Positions 34,269 to 42,683 of a DNA stretch of 64,000 bases are shown here, in pieces. How positions within the stretch are numbered: the first letter of the stretch is position 1; the number at the start of each line of letters is the position of its first letter. This stretch comes from Bacteroides pyogenes_A (GTDB lineage Bacteria > Bacteroidota > Bacteroidia > Bacteroidales > Bacteroidaceae), in assembly GCF_048595595.1 (NCBI RefSeq), contig NZ_CP184347.1, one strand, 5' to 3'. The notes beneath the pieces are model-generated. The model saw only the letters and a list, made by a program, of their open reading frames with translations. It did not search any database and had not been told where the DNA came from. Made by a program: the position numbers and the translations under genes.

Positions 34269-34338
34269 TGGCTTATATCATATGATCCGTATAAATAACT
34301 ATGTCAACAATGGCAGGTTTCACCCATTCATCCCGTTT

Positions 34339-35421
34339 CTATCGCTTCACCAGCCCTATCTTCGCATTCAGTTTGAAATAATAAACGCCGTTTTCTTTCT
34401 CCAGAAAGCCGTATTTGTCTTTTTCCACAGCACCTTTTTCGAACCGGGTATTCATAAAGAGAAAATCTTCCATCGTTTGTTTCTCCGAGCGATGGTAACA
34501 AAGCACTTTCCCGCTTCCATCAACCAACAGAATCCCTTCAACGGCAGAATCCTGACCATTGTATATTTTAGCCGGACGCATGCCCAAAGCGAATGCCATG
34601 AGGAATTGCTTCACCTTAAATTCGTAGAAACCGTGTTTATTGATTAGCTCGTCTTTTATCTTTAAAGGATTCGTCTGTTTGATAACCTCCGTAAGTTCGT
34701 GTACGCGGGTAATGCCGTCCAGGTGCATGAGTCGCACCATTTCCGTAAGAATGCGAGGAAAATGCAAATCGATCATCAGCAGATTGCTCCGAAAAACGCG
34801 GTCGGCCACATCGGCATACTTGAGCACTCCTCCCAAACGTTCGATCATCATCATCCGCTCGGCCACTTCATTCGGCGATTCGGGCAAAGCATTAATTTTA
34901 TTCACCGTAGGAGTAGCAAACTTCACCCCGCTCTGCTCGAGCTTCAGGTTCGCCGCACGTCCGCCATCCAACAAAGGATTCATCGCACCTAAACGCGAGC
35001 GGACACTGAAACCGCACAACGGCGCCTGCGGATGCCAAAAAGAAATGGAGAAATCGGTACGGTCTTCGGTTCGTGCTTCCAGATCGAATATGGAGACCGC
35101 ATCCAGAAACTCTTCCACTCCTTCGGGAGAAACCACATCATTGCTTACCGATGCCTTCACCGCTTGCAATATCAGATCCGCCACAGCTCCGAAGTCTTCG
35201 CGCGGGATGCGCACGGAGCCTTTTTCACTTTCTATACGAACGTTTTCTTTTTCAATATAGTAACGGCGAGGACCATCATGTTCTTCTCGCGAAATCATCG
35301 CTACAGGACGATTTACATCGCCCGGTTTTGCTTCGGCCGTTCCCAAAGCCACTGTTCCATCGGCTAAGAGACGGAAAAAAGCATAAAGTTCGCACCACTC
35401 TTTTTTAGTTGCTTCAAACAT
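34339..35421 (-). CDS. HpaII-family restriction endonuclease homologue
   Basis: The 360-aa protein matches from memory the HpaII restriction endonuclease family (CCGG cutters). The start TKKEWCELYAFFRLLADGTVALGTAEAK and the mid-protein ISFWHPQAPLCGFSVRSRLGAMNPLLDGGRAANLKL resemble the conserved GFSIKS-x-LG-x-P-S-LLNA-TNF signature. Here an Arg stands where the catalytic Lys of FSIKS is expected. No methyltransferase gene is next to it, and it is sandwiched between YigZ (35 bp) and a nitroreductase. It may therefore be inactive or repurposed. Identity rests on motif recall. Confidence 0.62.
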   Translation of the reverse strand: MFEATKKEWCELYAFFRLLADGTVALGTAEAKPGDVNRPVAMISREEHDGPRRYYIEKENVRIESEKGSVRIPREDFGAVADLILQAVKASVSNDVVSPEGVEEFLDAVSIFDLEARTEDRTDFSISFWHPQAPLCGFSVRSRLGAMNPLLDGGRAANLKLEQSGVKFATPTVNKINALPESPNEVAERMMMIERLGGVLKYADVADRVFRSNLLMIDLHFPRILTEMVRLMHLDGITRVHELTEVIKQTNPLKIKDELINKHGFYEFKVKQFLMAFALGMRPAKIYNGQDSAVEGILLVDGSGKVLCYHRSEKQTMEDFLFMNTRFEKGAVEKDKYGFLEKENGVYYFKLNAKIGLVKR

Positions 35422-35456
35422 TGTGAATTGTGAGTTTTAAATTATCATTTAAAAAG

Positions 35457-36062
35457 TTACGAAGCCGGGATACGGGCAGTTTCCACTTTCTCCAGCCGGG
35501 CGCGCAATTTAGGCATCATCGAGCGGCGGATACGCAGGGTCATGCAGCAATCCATGTCATACGACTGATTCAAAATTTCCGGTTCTTCCTCCTTAACGAT
35601 ACGCATAATGTCGTTCATAAAAGGATATTCGAACCATACCGTCACTTCCTCGTCGATTGTCTTTTCTATAATCGTGGCAGAGGCTATCGCTTCGGCCGCA
35701 GCCGCCTTATAGGCAACAATCAATCCGCTTGTACCCAACTTGATTCCTCCGAAATAACGGACAACGACGATCAGAATATCGGTCAATTCATTGGAATTAA
35801 TTTGCCCGAGAATCGGCTTGCCGGCCGTACCCGAAGGCTCGCCGTTGTCATTTGCCCGATAGTTTTTCCGCTCTGCTCCCAACATATAGGCATAACAAAC
35901 GTGGCGGGCATCGTAATATTTCTTTTGATACGTATCCAGATGCTGTTTCACTTCCTCAAGATTCCGCACAGGAAGGGCAATGGCAATAAACTTACTGCGC
36001 TTCTCGGTGTAAATGCCCTCTGACAATCCGGCAACGGTTTTATAAGTATCTTCGGCAATCAT
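35457..36062 (-). CDS. YigZ/IMPACT family protein (UPF0029)
   Basis: The 201-aa cytosolic protein is taken from MIAEDTYKTVAGLSEGIYTEKRSKFIAIALPV. The conserved RHVCYAYMLG, the NDNGEPSGTAGKPIL stretch (about 70-84) and VVVRYFGGIKLGTSGLIVAY (about 95-114) are the YigZ/IMPACT signature. The C-terminal DUF1949 part follows. Function is unclear in bacteria and has been tied to translation control in eukaryotes. A longer upstream frame would start before the promoter and is rejected. Confidence 0.93.
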   Translation of the reverse strand: MIAEDTYKTVAGLSEGIYTEKRSKFIAIALPVRNLEEVKQHLDTYQKKYYDARHVCYAYMLGAERKNYRANDNGEPSGTAGKPILGQINSNELTDILIVVVRYFGGIKLGTSGLIVAYKAAAAEAIASATIIEKTIDEEVTVWFEYPFMNDIMRIVKEEEPEILNQSYDMDCCMTLRIRRSMMPKLRARLEKVETARIPAS

Positions 36063-36066
36063 GATG

Positions 36067-36074
36067 CAAAGATA
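36067..36074 (-). promoter_or_regulatory. -7 box of the yigZ-HpaII-nitroreductase run
   Basis: TATCTTTG lies only 4 bp from the yigZ ATG (TATCTTTG-CATC-ATG). A leaderless or very short-leader mRNA is predicted. Confidence 0.55.
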
Positions 36075-36156
36075 CTGTTTTCGGAAATCGCACGCAAAAA
36101 AACAGGAAGCCGATTGAATAGAGTGGTTCAATCGGGACGGTCATTAGCACATACAT

Positions 36157-36223
36157 AGAAGCCGGCTACATCTCCCGGCAAACTTTTTTCTTAAAAGAAA
36201 GCGGGAGGTTATAACCGGCTTCT
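36157..36223. repeat. nested inverted repeat downstream of DUF1015 gene
   Basis: AGAAGCCGG (36157-36165) pairs with CCGGCTTCT (36215-36223), and CTCCCG (36172-36177) pairs with CGGGAG (36202-36207). On the minus strand it lies 45 nt after the DUF1015 stop but lacks a T tract there. A processing or termination structure is likely. Confidence 0.45.
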
Positions 36224-36267
36224 AAAAAATGCTCATTTAGTTAATGAATCTTCAGTAATATATAAAA

Positions 36268-37515
36268 TTAATCCAATCTATGAATTACCAGTCCCGACCG
36301 TAACTTCGGTTCGAACCAAGTGGTTTTTGGGGGCATGATATTGCCTGTATCCGCAATATCCATCAATTGCTTCATTGAAACCGGGTAGAGCGCCAGAGCG
36401 ACTTTCATTTCTCCGCTGTCCACACGCTTTTTAAGCTCTCCCAATCCGCGGATACCTCCCACAAAATCGATACGCTTGTCCGAACGAAGATCTTTGATTC
36501 CCAGTATTTCGTCCAGAATCAAGTTGGAAGAAATAGTCACATCGAGCACGCCGATAGGATCATTATCGTTATAAGTACCCGCTTTAGCTGTCAAGCTATA
36601 CCATTTTCCTTCCAGATAAAGGGCAAAGTTATGCAAAGCCGACGGGTGATAAATCTCGGTTCCCTTCTCCTCCACCACAAAATTCTTTTGTAAAGCACTC
36701 AGGAATTGTTCTGCCGTCAGCCCGTTCAGATCTTTCACCACGCGGTTGTAATCGATAATGGTCAACTGATTGGCAGGGAAACACACAGCCATGAAGTAAT
36801 TATACTCTTCATCACCGCGATGGTCCGGATTTTGTTTTGCTTTTTCGGCTCCGACCAATGCAGCGGCGGCAGAGCGATGATGGCCGTCGGCAATGTACAA
36901 GGCAGGCATTCGCGCAAATTCCTCAGTGATAATAGCAATATCCTCCGCCCTGTCGATTACCCAGAAAGTATGCCCGAAGCCATCACCCGGAGCGATGAAA
37001 TCGTATTCGGGCTTCTGTGCTGTGTATTTCTTAATCACGGCGTCCAGCTTCGCGTTATCGGGATATGCAAAGAACACCGGCTCGATATTGGCATTGTTCA
37101 CACGCACATGTTTCATACGGTCTTCTTCCTTATCACGCCGGGTAAGTTCGTGTTTCTTAATCACACCGTTCATGTAATCGGGCACGTATGCCCCCACTAC
37201 CAGCCCGTATTGGGTCTTACCGTTCATTGTCTGCGCATAGATGTAATAATTCTCTTTCGCATCTTGCACGAGCCAGCCTTTTTCCTGAAACATCTTGAAG
37301 TTGTCGGCAGCTTTGGCATACACACGTTCGTCATGCTCGTCCGTACCGACCGGAAAATCTATTTCCGGTTTTATAATGTGATATAAAGACTTTTCATTTC
37401 CGGCAGCTTCTGCTCTCGCTTCTTCCGAATTAAGAACGTCGTAAGGACGCGAGGCCACTTGCTCTACTAAGTCTTTCGGGGGGCGAATCCCCTTGAAAGG
37501 TTTAATTTTTGCCAT
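36268..37515 (-). CDS. DUF1015 family protein, third gene of serine operon
   Basis: The 415-aa cytosolic protein matches DUF1015 over its length (IKPFKGIRPPKDLVEQVASRPYDVL at the start, YIADGHHRSAAAALVG in the middle, GLGELKKRVDSG and the final PKTTWFEPKLRSGLVIHRL). Its function is unknown. Genes of this family commonly follow serA and serC, as here with 17 bp to the serA-like gene. A serine-associated kinase activity has been reported for an archaeal relative as far as recalled, so a serine-linked role is plausible. Confidence 0.92.
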   Translation of the reverse strand: MAKIKPFKGIRPPKDLVEQVASRPYDVLNSEEARAEAAGNEKSLYHIIKPEIDFPVGTDEHDERVYAKAADNFKMFQEKGWLVQDAKENYYIYAQTMNGKTQYGLVVGAYVPDYMNGVIKKHELTRRDKEEDRMKHVRVNNANIEPVFFAYPDNAKLDAVIKKYTAQKPEYDFIAPGDGFGHTFWVIDRAEDIAIITEEFARMPALYIADGHHRSAAAALVGAEKAKQNPDHRGDEEYNYFMAVCFPANQLTIIDYNRVVKDLNGLTAEQFLSALQKNFVVEEKGTEIYHPSALHNFALYLEGKWYSLTAKAGTYNDNDPIGVLDVTISSNLILDEILGIKDLRSDKRIDFVGGIRGLGELKKRVDSGEMKVALALYPVSMKQLMDIADTGNIMPPKTTWFEPKLRSGLVIHRLD

Positions 37516-37532
37516 GGTAAATATGATGGTTT

Positions 37533-38453
37533 TTACTTGTTTACTCTGAATTTTTCACATCCGTCTTTCAAGAAACCTACTATTTGTCTGGCTGCTGCAA
37601 TGCCGGCATTGATATTTGCTTCGGCAGTTTGCGCTCCCATCTTCTTGGGGTTGGAGAAATAGCGTCCCGCAAACTTTTGACTCATCTCGGCATGAGCGGC
37701 AGGCATAATATCGGTAATATACTTGAAATCGGCACGCTCTTCCATTACTCTCATCAGTTCCGGCTCATTGATCACTTCCTTACGGGCAGTATTTACCAAC
37801 AAACCGCCTTTCGGCATATCTTTCAACAAAGTATAACCGATGGAATTTTTGGTTTCAGCAGTTGCCGGAATATGAAGAGATACAAACTGACAGGTTTTAT
37901 ACAATTCTTCGGCTGAATCCAACGCTTTTACGCCGTCTTTCTCAATCACATCTTTCGGACAGAAAGCATCGTACGCATAGATTTCCATTCCAAAACCTTT
38001 GGCAATGCGTGCTACATTGCGACCGACATTTCCGTAAGCATGGATTCCCAGCTTCTTGCCCAAAAGCTCCGTACCGGAAGTTCCGTTATAGAAATTACGC
38101 ACGGCATACACCATCAAACCCAGTGCCAATTCGGCTACGGCATTCGAATTTTGTCCCGGCGTATTCATTACACATACTCCATGAGCAGTGGCGGCAGCAA
38201 GATCCACATTGTCATATCCGGCGCCGGCACGTACTACAATTTTCAATTCCCCGGCAGCATCAAACACCTCGGCGTCTACAATATCACTACGGATTATAAT
38301 GGCATGGGCGTCTTTCACTGCATCCAGCAACTGTGCTTTTTCGGTGTATTTTTCAAGTAAAGCGAGCTCATATCCGGCAGCTTCCACTTCCTTGCGAATA
38401 CCGTCTACTGCGATTTTCGCAAACGGTTTTTCAGTAGCGACAAGTACTTTCAT
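37533..38453 (-). CDS. serA: D-3-phosphoglycerate dehydrogenase-like 2-hydroxyacid dehydrogenase
   Basis: The 306-aa NAD-dependent enzyme oxidises 3-phosphoglycerate in the first step of serine synthesis, inferred from its place next to serC. It lacks the C-terminal ACT domain, so it is the short, serine-insensitive type. Visible are AGAGYDNVDLAAATAHGVCVMNTPGQNSNAVAELALG, the NAD loop IHAYGNVGRNVA, VNTARKEVINEPEL and the late DIMPAAHAE region. The catalytic Glu-His pair is in the last third. Confidence 0.85.
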   Translation of the reverse strand: MKVLVATEKPFAKIAVDGIRKEVEAAGYELALLEKYTEKAQLLDAVKDAHAIIIRSDIVDAEVFDAAGELKIVVRAGAGYDNVDLAAATAHGVCVMNTPGQNSNAVAELALGLMVYAVRNFYNGTSGTELLGKKLGIHAYGNVGRNVARIAKGFGMEIYAYDAFCPKDVIEKDGVKALDSAEELYKTCQFVSLHIPATAETKNSIGYTLLKDMPKGGLLVNTARKEVINEPELMRVMEERADFKYITDIMPAAHAEMSQKFAGRYFSNPKKMGAQTAEANINAGIAAARQIVGFLKDGCEKFRVNK

Positions 38454-38479
38454 AATTTTCTATGTTTAGAATAAGAACT

Positions 38480-38555
38480 CACCACCGACTGCACAAATGG
38501 TAACAGGTATATTTTCATCACAGCATGATCTGTGGCGGTTGTGCAACCGGTGGTG
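38480..38555 (-). promoter_or_regulatory. conserved-looking hairpin between serC and serA
   Basis: In the 112-bp gap the arms 38480-38496 (CACCACC, TGCACAA) and 38539-38555 (TTGTGCA, GGTGGTG) pair over 14 bases with a mismatched middle and a 42-nt loop. It could be a processing site or an attenuator in the ser operon. Confidence 0.4.
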
Positions 38556-38565
38556 AAAGATAATA

Positions 38566-39633
38566 TTAATGAAGTTTCTCAAATTCGCGCATGCAATCGA
38601 TCAATGCCTGTACGCTTTCTTTGGGCATGGCATTATAGCACGATGCACGGAAACCGCCTACAGAGCGATGTCCCTTAATACCGACCATGCCTCTTTCCGT
38701 AGCGAATTTCAGGAAATCGGCCTCCAGTTCTTTATATTCAGGCTTCATCACAAAACAAATATTCATACGCGAACGGTCTTCTTTGGCGGCAGTGCCTACA
38801 AATAGTTTGTTGCGATCGATTTCGGAATACAACATATCGGCCTTTTCAATAGCGCGACGCTCCATTTCTTTCACACCACCTTGTGCTTTGATCCAACGGA
38901 GCGTTTGCAATGCGGCATAGATCGGCAACACCGGAGGAGTATTGAACATCGAGCCGTTATCAACATGAGTCTGATAATTCAGCATGGTAGGAATATAGCG
39001 CGATACTTTGCCCAGCGCATCGTTCTTCACGATTACAAAAGTCACGCCGGCAGGAGCAAGATTCTTCTGCGCCCCACCATAAATACATATGTACTTGGAT
39101 ACATCGACAGGACGGGAAAAGATATCGGAAGACATGTCCGCTATCACCGGAACAGGAGAATCCATATCTTTCTTCAGTTCAGTTCCGAAAATAGTATTGT
39201 TTGTCGTTATATGAAAATAATCCGCATCCGCCGGAATCGTATAGTCTTTGGGAATAAATGAGAAATTAGCGTCTGCAGAAGAAGCAACTTCAATCACTTC
39301 ACCGAAACCTTTAGCTTCTTTAATGGCTTTTTTCGACCATGTACCGGTATTCAGATAAGCAGCTTTCTTTTCAAGGAAATTGAAAGGAACCATACAAAAC
39401 TCCAAGCTGGCGCCTCCTCCCAAGAATAGCACCGAATATCCTTCAGGTATTTGGAGCAGTTCTTTAAATAGTGCTACAGCTTCGTCAACCACAGGCTGGA
39501 AATCTTTAGCACGATGGCTGATTTCCATCAGAGAGAGACCGGAACCATTGAAATCCAAAACAGCTTTTGCCGTATCCTCTATAACCTCGCGCGGGAGAAT
39601 GGAAGGGCCTGCATTAAAATTATGCTTTTTCAT
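38566..39633 (-). CDS. serC: phosphoserine aminotransferase
   Basis: The 355-aa PLP enzyme makes phosphoserine from 3-phosphohydroxypyruvate and glutamate. The start MKKHNFNAGPSILP is preferred to an in-frame site 22 codons upstream that lies in the leader. NFNAGPSILP, MEISHRAKDF, FLGGGASLEF (about 68-77), the Lys of YGGAQKNLAPAGV (about residue 190) and KGHRSVGGFRASCYNAM (near the C-terminus) are all SerC signatures. It heads the operon serC-serA-DUF1015. Confidence 0.96.
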   Translation of the reverse strand: MKKHNFNAGPSILPREVIEDTAKAVLDFNGSGLSLMEISHRAKDFQPVVDEAVALFKELLQIPEGYSVLFLGGGASLEFCMVPFNFLEKKAAYLNTGTWSKKAIKEAKGFGEVIEVASSADANFSFIPKDYTIPADADYFHITTNNTIFGTELKKDMDSPVPVIADMSSDIFSRPVDVSKYICIYGGAQKNLAPAGVTFVIVKNDALGKVSRYIPTMLNYQTHVDNGSMFNTPPVLPIYAALQTLRWIKAQGGVKEMERRAIEKADMLYSEIDRNKLFVGTAAKEDRSRMNICFVMKPEYKELEADFLKFATERGMVGIKGHRSVGGFRASCYNAMPKESVQALIDCMREFEKLH

Positions 39634-39688
39634 TTGAAGTTTGTTTTTTGAGTTTAACAATTCTGTTAGCTTATGTCTTCCGACATGG

Positions 39689-39720
39689 CGAATATACAAA
39701 TTTTATTTTCGCTTAACAAA
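39689..39720 (-). promoter_or_regulatory. promoter of the serine operon
   Basis: On the minus strand TTTG (39720-39717) and TATATTCG (39696-39689, one base off consensus) are 20 nt apart, the expected spacing. A 56-nt leader follows. Confidence 0.5.
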
Positions 39721-39899
39721 AGTTCCTTTATAAAATCGTGATAAAAGAATGAATAAACTTTCTTTTTCACAGATTTAATCCATACTTATAGGCAATATTG
39801 GCATCTATACATGACAATATGTAAAACAACAGGTTATAAAGAAGTATTTTATCATTTATCCGACAACAAGATTGAGGATAAAAAAAGAAAAAGAGAAAA

Positions 39900-39923
39900 G
39901 GGCTTTTCAACGTAAGAAAGCCC
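39900..39923 (-). terminator. terminator of the DbpA-like helicase gene
   Basis: GGGCTTT (39900-39906) and AAAGCCC (39917-39923) pair. On the minus strand a T-rich tract follows. The remainder of the 355-bp gap 39634-39988 holds the ser promoter and no gene. Confidence 0.7.
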
Positions 39924-39988
39924 CGGTATATTATGTATATAGAAGATGATTTTTTATTATCCAAAGCCAATAAGAGAAAAACAAAGTC

Positions 39989-41323
39989 TCACTTGGCTTC
40001 TTCTATAATAGTTTTCATTCCCTTGATTTTCTCACCACGAATCAAAATAAGCAACTGGTTGACTTTTGCTTTGCGAACAGCCACAAAGGAATAATGCTCT
40101 TTCACATCGATAGAGCCGACATCATCACGATTCAGCCGTCCTTTCTTATACAAAAATCCGGCGATGTCCGTTTTGCTCATTTTATCTTTTTTCCCTTTAC
40201 CTATATATATAGTACTCCAAATCGATTTTGAGGGTAATGGGGGATTTTCGGGTAGTACGAATGTAGCGATATCTTCCGCAATATATAAAGGGAGCCTTTC
40301 TTCTGCATGAAGGAGTACATACGATGTTCCCAACGCATTCCACCGTGCCGTACGCCCATTGCGGTGTGTAAATGCTTCTTCGTTTACGGGCAAATGGTAA
40401 TGAACGACATGCTTGACTTCCGCAATATCCAGTCCGCGGGCAGCAAGATCGGTAGAGATCAGCACATGGCAACTTCCATTCCGGAATTTGTATAAAGCCC
40501 GCTCCCGGTCGGGTTGCTCCATTCCTCCATGGAAGCGCTCGGAAAAGAGCTTTCTCTCTTTCAATAAAGAGTATGTCCGTTCCACCGATTCGCGATGATT
40601 GCAAAATACAATGGTGGAAGCGTTTCCTAACACACAAAGCAGGCGGTAAAGCGCGTCGATCTTATCTTTGGAGGGGGAAGTCACTTTCATCAACGTCAGC
40701 CGGGAGGTTTGTTCCTCAGAAAGCTGCGGCAGGAAATCCAATTTTATTGTTTGATTCAGCCCGGTAAATTGAGGAATTTCTTCAGCATCCGTAGCAGAAA
40801 GGAGCATGCGTTTTCTTACTCCCGGAAGTCGGGCGATGATTTCCGTCATTTCATCGTGAAAACCGAACTCCAACGATTTGTCAAACTCATCGATGACCAA
40901 TGTATGAATGCCGGAAACATCAAAATTCTTCTTGGAAAGATGATCGGTTATTCGACCGGGAGTGCCGACAATCAAAGCCGGGTGATTGCCAGCTATACTT
41001 TTTCTTTCTTCGGCAATGGAATGTCCTCCGTAGCAGCAGCATATTTTCCATGGAGTTCCCATCTCTCTGAACACGTTATCTATTTGCAGAGCCAACTCTC
41101 TGGAAGGAGCCAGAATCAATGCCTGTATCCGGTCGTCGTCTTTTTTCAAAGAGAGGAGCAGGGGCAAAAGAAAAGCCAATGTCTTTCCCGAACCGGTGGG
41201 CGACAAAAGAATGAGGTCATTCTTTCCTGTTCCCTGCTCAAGCGCGGCTTCCTGCATCGGAGTCAGCGACTCGATTTTCAGATTTCGAAGCGCGGACTGT
41301 ATAAGTTCGTTTTTCTGTAACAT
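39989..41323 (-). CDS. DEAD-box RNA helicase with DbpA-like C-terminal domain
   Basis: The 444-aa ATP-dependent RNA helicase starts at MLQKNELIQSALRN, the first Met after the promoter. Motif Q (LTPMQEAAL), motif I SPTGSGKT, the Ia PSRELALQ, motif II in the form DEFD instead of DEAD, motif III SAT, and motifs V and VI (STDLAARGLD, HRNGRTAR) are present. Residues from about 370 form a DbpA RNA-binding domain (TIYIGKGKKDKMSKTDIAGFLYKKG). DbpA acts in large-subunit assembly by binding 23S rRNA hairpin 92, so this is a likely role. Confidence 0.93.
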   Translation of the reverse strand: MLQKNELIQSALRNLKIESLTPMQEAALEQGTGKNDLILLSPTGSGKTLAFLLPLLLSLKKDDDRIQALILAPSRELALQIDNVFREMGTPWKICCCYGGHSIAEERKSIAGNHPALIVGTPGRITDHLSKKNFDVSGIHTLVIDEFDKSLEFGFHDEMTEIIARLPGVRKRMLLSATDAEEIPQFTGLNQTIKLDFLPQLSEEQTSRLTLMKVTSPSKDKIDALYRLLCVLGNASTIVFCNHRESVERTYSLLKERKLFSERFHGGMEQPDRERALYKFRNGSCHVLISTDLAARGLDIAEVKHVVHYHLPVNEEAFTHRNGRTARWNALGTSYVLLHAEERLPLYIAEDIATFVLPENPPLPSKSIWSTIYIGKGKKDKMSKTDIAGFLYKKGRLNRDDVGSIDVKEHYSFVAVRKAKVNQLLILIRGEKIKGMKTIIEEAK

Positions 41324-41327
41324 GAGG

Positions 41328-41335
41328 CAAAGATA
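41328..41335 (-). promoter_or_regulatory. -7 box of the helicase gene
   Basis: TATCTTTG lies 4 bp from the ATG at 41323 (TATCTTTG-CCTC-ATG), which predicts a leaderless mRNA. Confidence 0.55.
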
Positions 41336-41337
41336 CG

Positions 41338-41362
41338 AAAAAAGGGGAACTTGTCCCCTTTT
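41338..41362 (-). terminator. terminator of the nqr operon
   Basis: AAAAGGGGA and TCCCCTTTT-type arms form a hairpin that on the minus strand ends in a T run. It lies 28 nt after nqrF and abuts the helicase promoter. Confidence 0.85.
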
Positions 41363-41389
41363 CCATCTTGCATCTATCAAAGTTTTTTC

Positions 41390-42664
41390 TTATCCGCCAA
41401 AATCGTCGAACATCAAATTCTGTCTCGGTACGCCAAGATTGTCAAGCATGTTTTCAACAGCTTTCGACATCGGACCGGGACCGCACATATAGTATTCAAT
41501 GTCCTCAGGGGCTTCATGATCTTTCAGGTAAGTTTCGAGAATCACCTGATGAACAAATCCCGGAGTATACTTCACTCCTGCCGCATCAGCAAGAGGATCG
41601 GGACGGTCGAGCGCCAGATGGAACGAGAAGTTCGGGAAGTCTTTTTCCAACTGAAGGAAATCTTGGAGATAGAATACCTCATTCAATGCGCGCGCGCCAT
41701 AAAAATAAGACATTTTACGATTAGTTACGTGCAGTGTTTTCGTCAAGTGCATAATCTGTGCACGCAGAGGAGCCATACCTGCACCACCACCGATCCACAT
41801 CATCTCACGGTCCGAATCGAAAATAGGGTGGAAATCTCCATAAGGACCGCTCATCGTTACTTTATCGCCCGGCTTCAAGGTAAAGATATAGGAAGAAGCA
41901 ATACCGGGCATTAGATCCATAAATCCGGGACCCTGCTCTTTCGGCTTGAAAGGAGGTGTAGCAATACGAACCGTCAGCATGATACGATCTCCCTCAGCAG
42001 GATAATTGGCCATAGAGTAAGCACGCACGGTTTCTTCAGTATTGACACATTTCAGACCGAACAGGCCGAATTTCTCCCATGCAGGCAGATATTCATCGCC
42101 TATCAGGTTCTTATCAATATCTTTATTATAGTCCATCACGTATTTAGGTATCTTGATCTGTGCATAAGAACCCGGCAAAAAGTCCATGTGCTCACCCGGA
42201 GGTAAGGCAACGATAAATTCTTTGATAAATGTTGCCACATTCTTATTCGAAATAACCTCACACTCCCACTCTTTCACGCCTAACACACTTTCAGGAACTT
42301 TAATGCCCATATCGCCCTTCACTTTTACCTGACAACCCAAGCGCCAATGTTGTTGCTGTTGTTTACGGCTGAAGTGAGGAGTCTCAGAAGGAAGGATTTC
42401 ACCCCCACCTTCTATTACCTGACATTTACATTGCCCGCAAGAACCTTTCCCGCCACAGGCAGACGAAAGGAAGATGCCATTCACAGACAGTGTATTTAAC
42501 AAAGTGGATCCGGAAGCTACATCTAATGCCTCTTCACCGTTAATTGTCAGTTTCACGTTTCCGGAAGGTACCAGAAAGTTCTTGGCTACCAGCAAGATGA
42601 CGACAAGCAGCAGAATAACCACAAGGAATACTCCAACGCTCGCCAATATTAAATTCATATTCAT
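41390..42664 (-). CDS. nqrF: Na+-translocating NADH:quinone reductase subunit F
   Basis: The 424-aa electron-input subunit takes hydride from NADH. It has an N-terminal TM helix (about 5-28), a 2Fe-2S ferredoxin domain with CGGKGSCGQCKC and a later Cys (GCQVKVKG), FAD binding by VRAYSMANYPAEG, and NADH binding by GGGAGMAPLRAQI with the terminal CGPGPMSKAV and FDDFGG. It is the last gene of nqrABCDEF and 19 bp separate it from nqrE. Confidence 0.97.
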   Translation of the reverse strand: MNMNLILASVGVFLVVILLLVVILLVAKNFLVPSGNVKLTINGEEALDVASGSTLLNTLSVNGIFLSSACGGKGSCGQCKCQVIEGGGEILPSETPHFSRKQQQQHWRLGCQVKVKGDMGIKVPESVLGVKEWECEVISNKNVATFIKEFIVALPPGEHMDFLPGSYAQIKIPKYVMDYNKDIDKNLIGDEYLPAWEKFGLFGLKCVNTEETVRAYSMANYPAEGDRIMLTVRIATPPFKPKEQGPGFMDLMPGIASSYIFTLKPGDKVTMSGPYGDFHPIFDSDREMMWIGGGAGMAPLRAQIMHLTKTLHVTNRKMSYFYGARALNEVFYLQDFLQLEKDFPNFSFHLALDRPDPLADAAGVKYTPGFVHQVILETYLKDHEAPEDIEYYMCGPGPMSKAVENMLDNLGVPRQNLMFDDFGG

Positions 42665-42683
42665 TGTTTTATACTTTACTTTA

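Noticed and set aside
39767..39970. Possible 67-aa minus-strand gene between serC and the helicase
   Set aside because: Low-complexity Phe/Leu-rich translation, contains the helicase terminator, no family resemblance.
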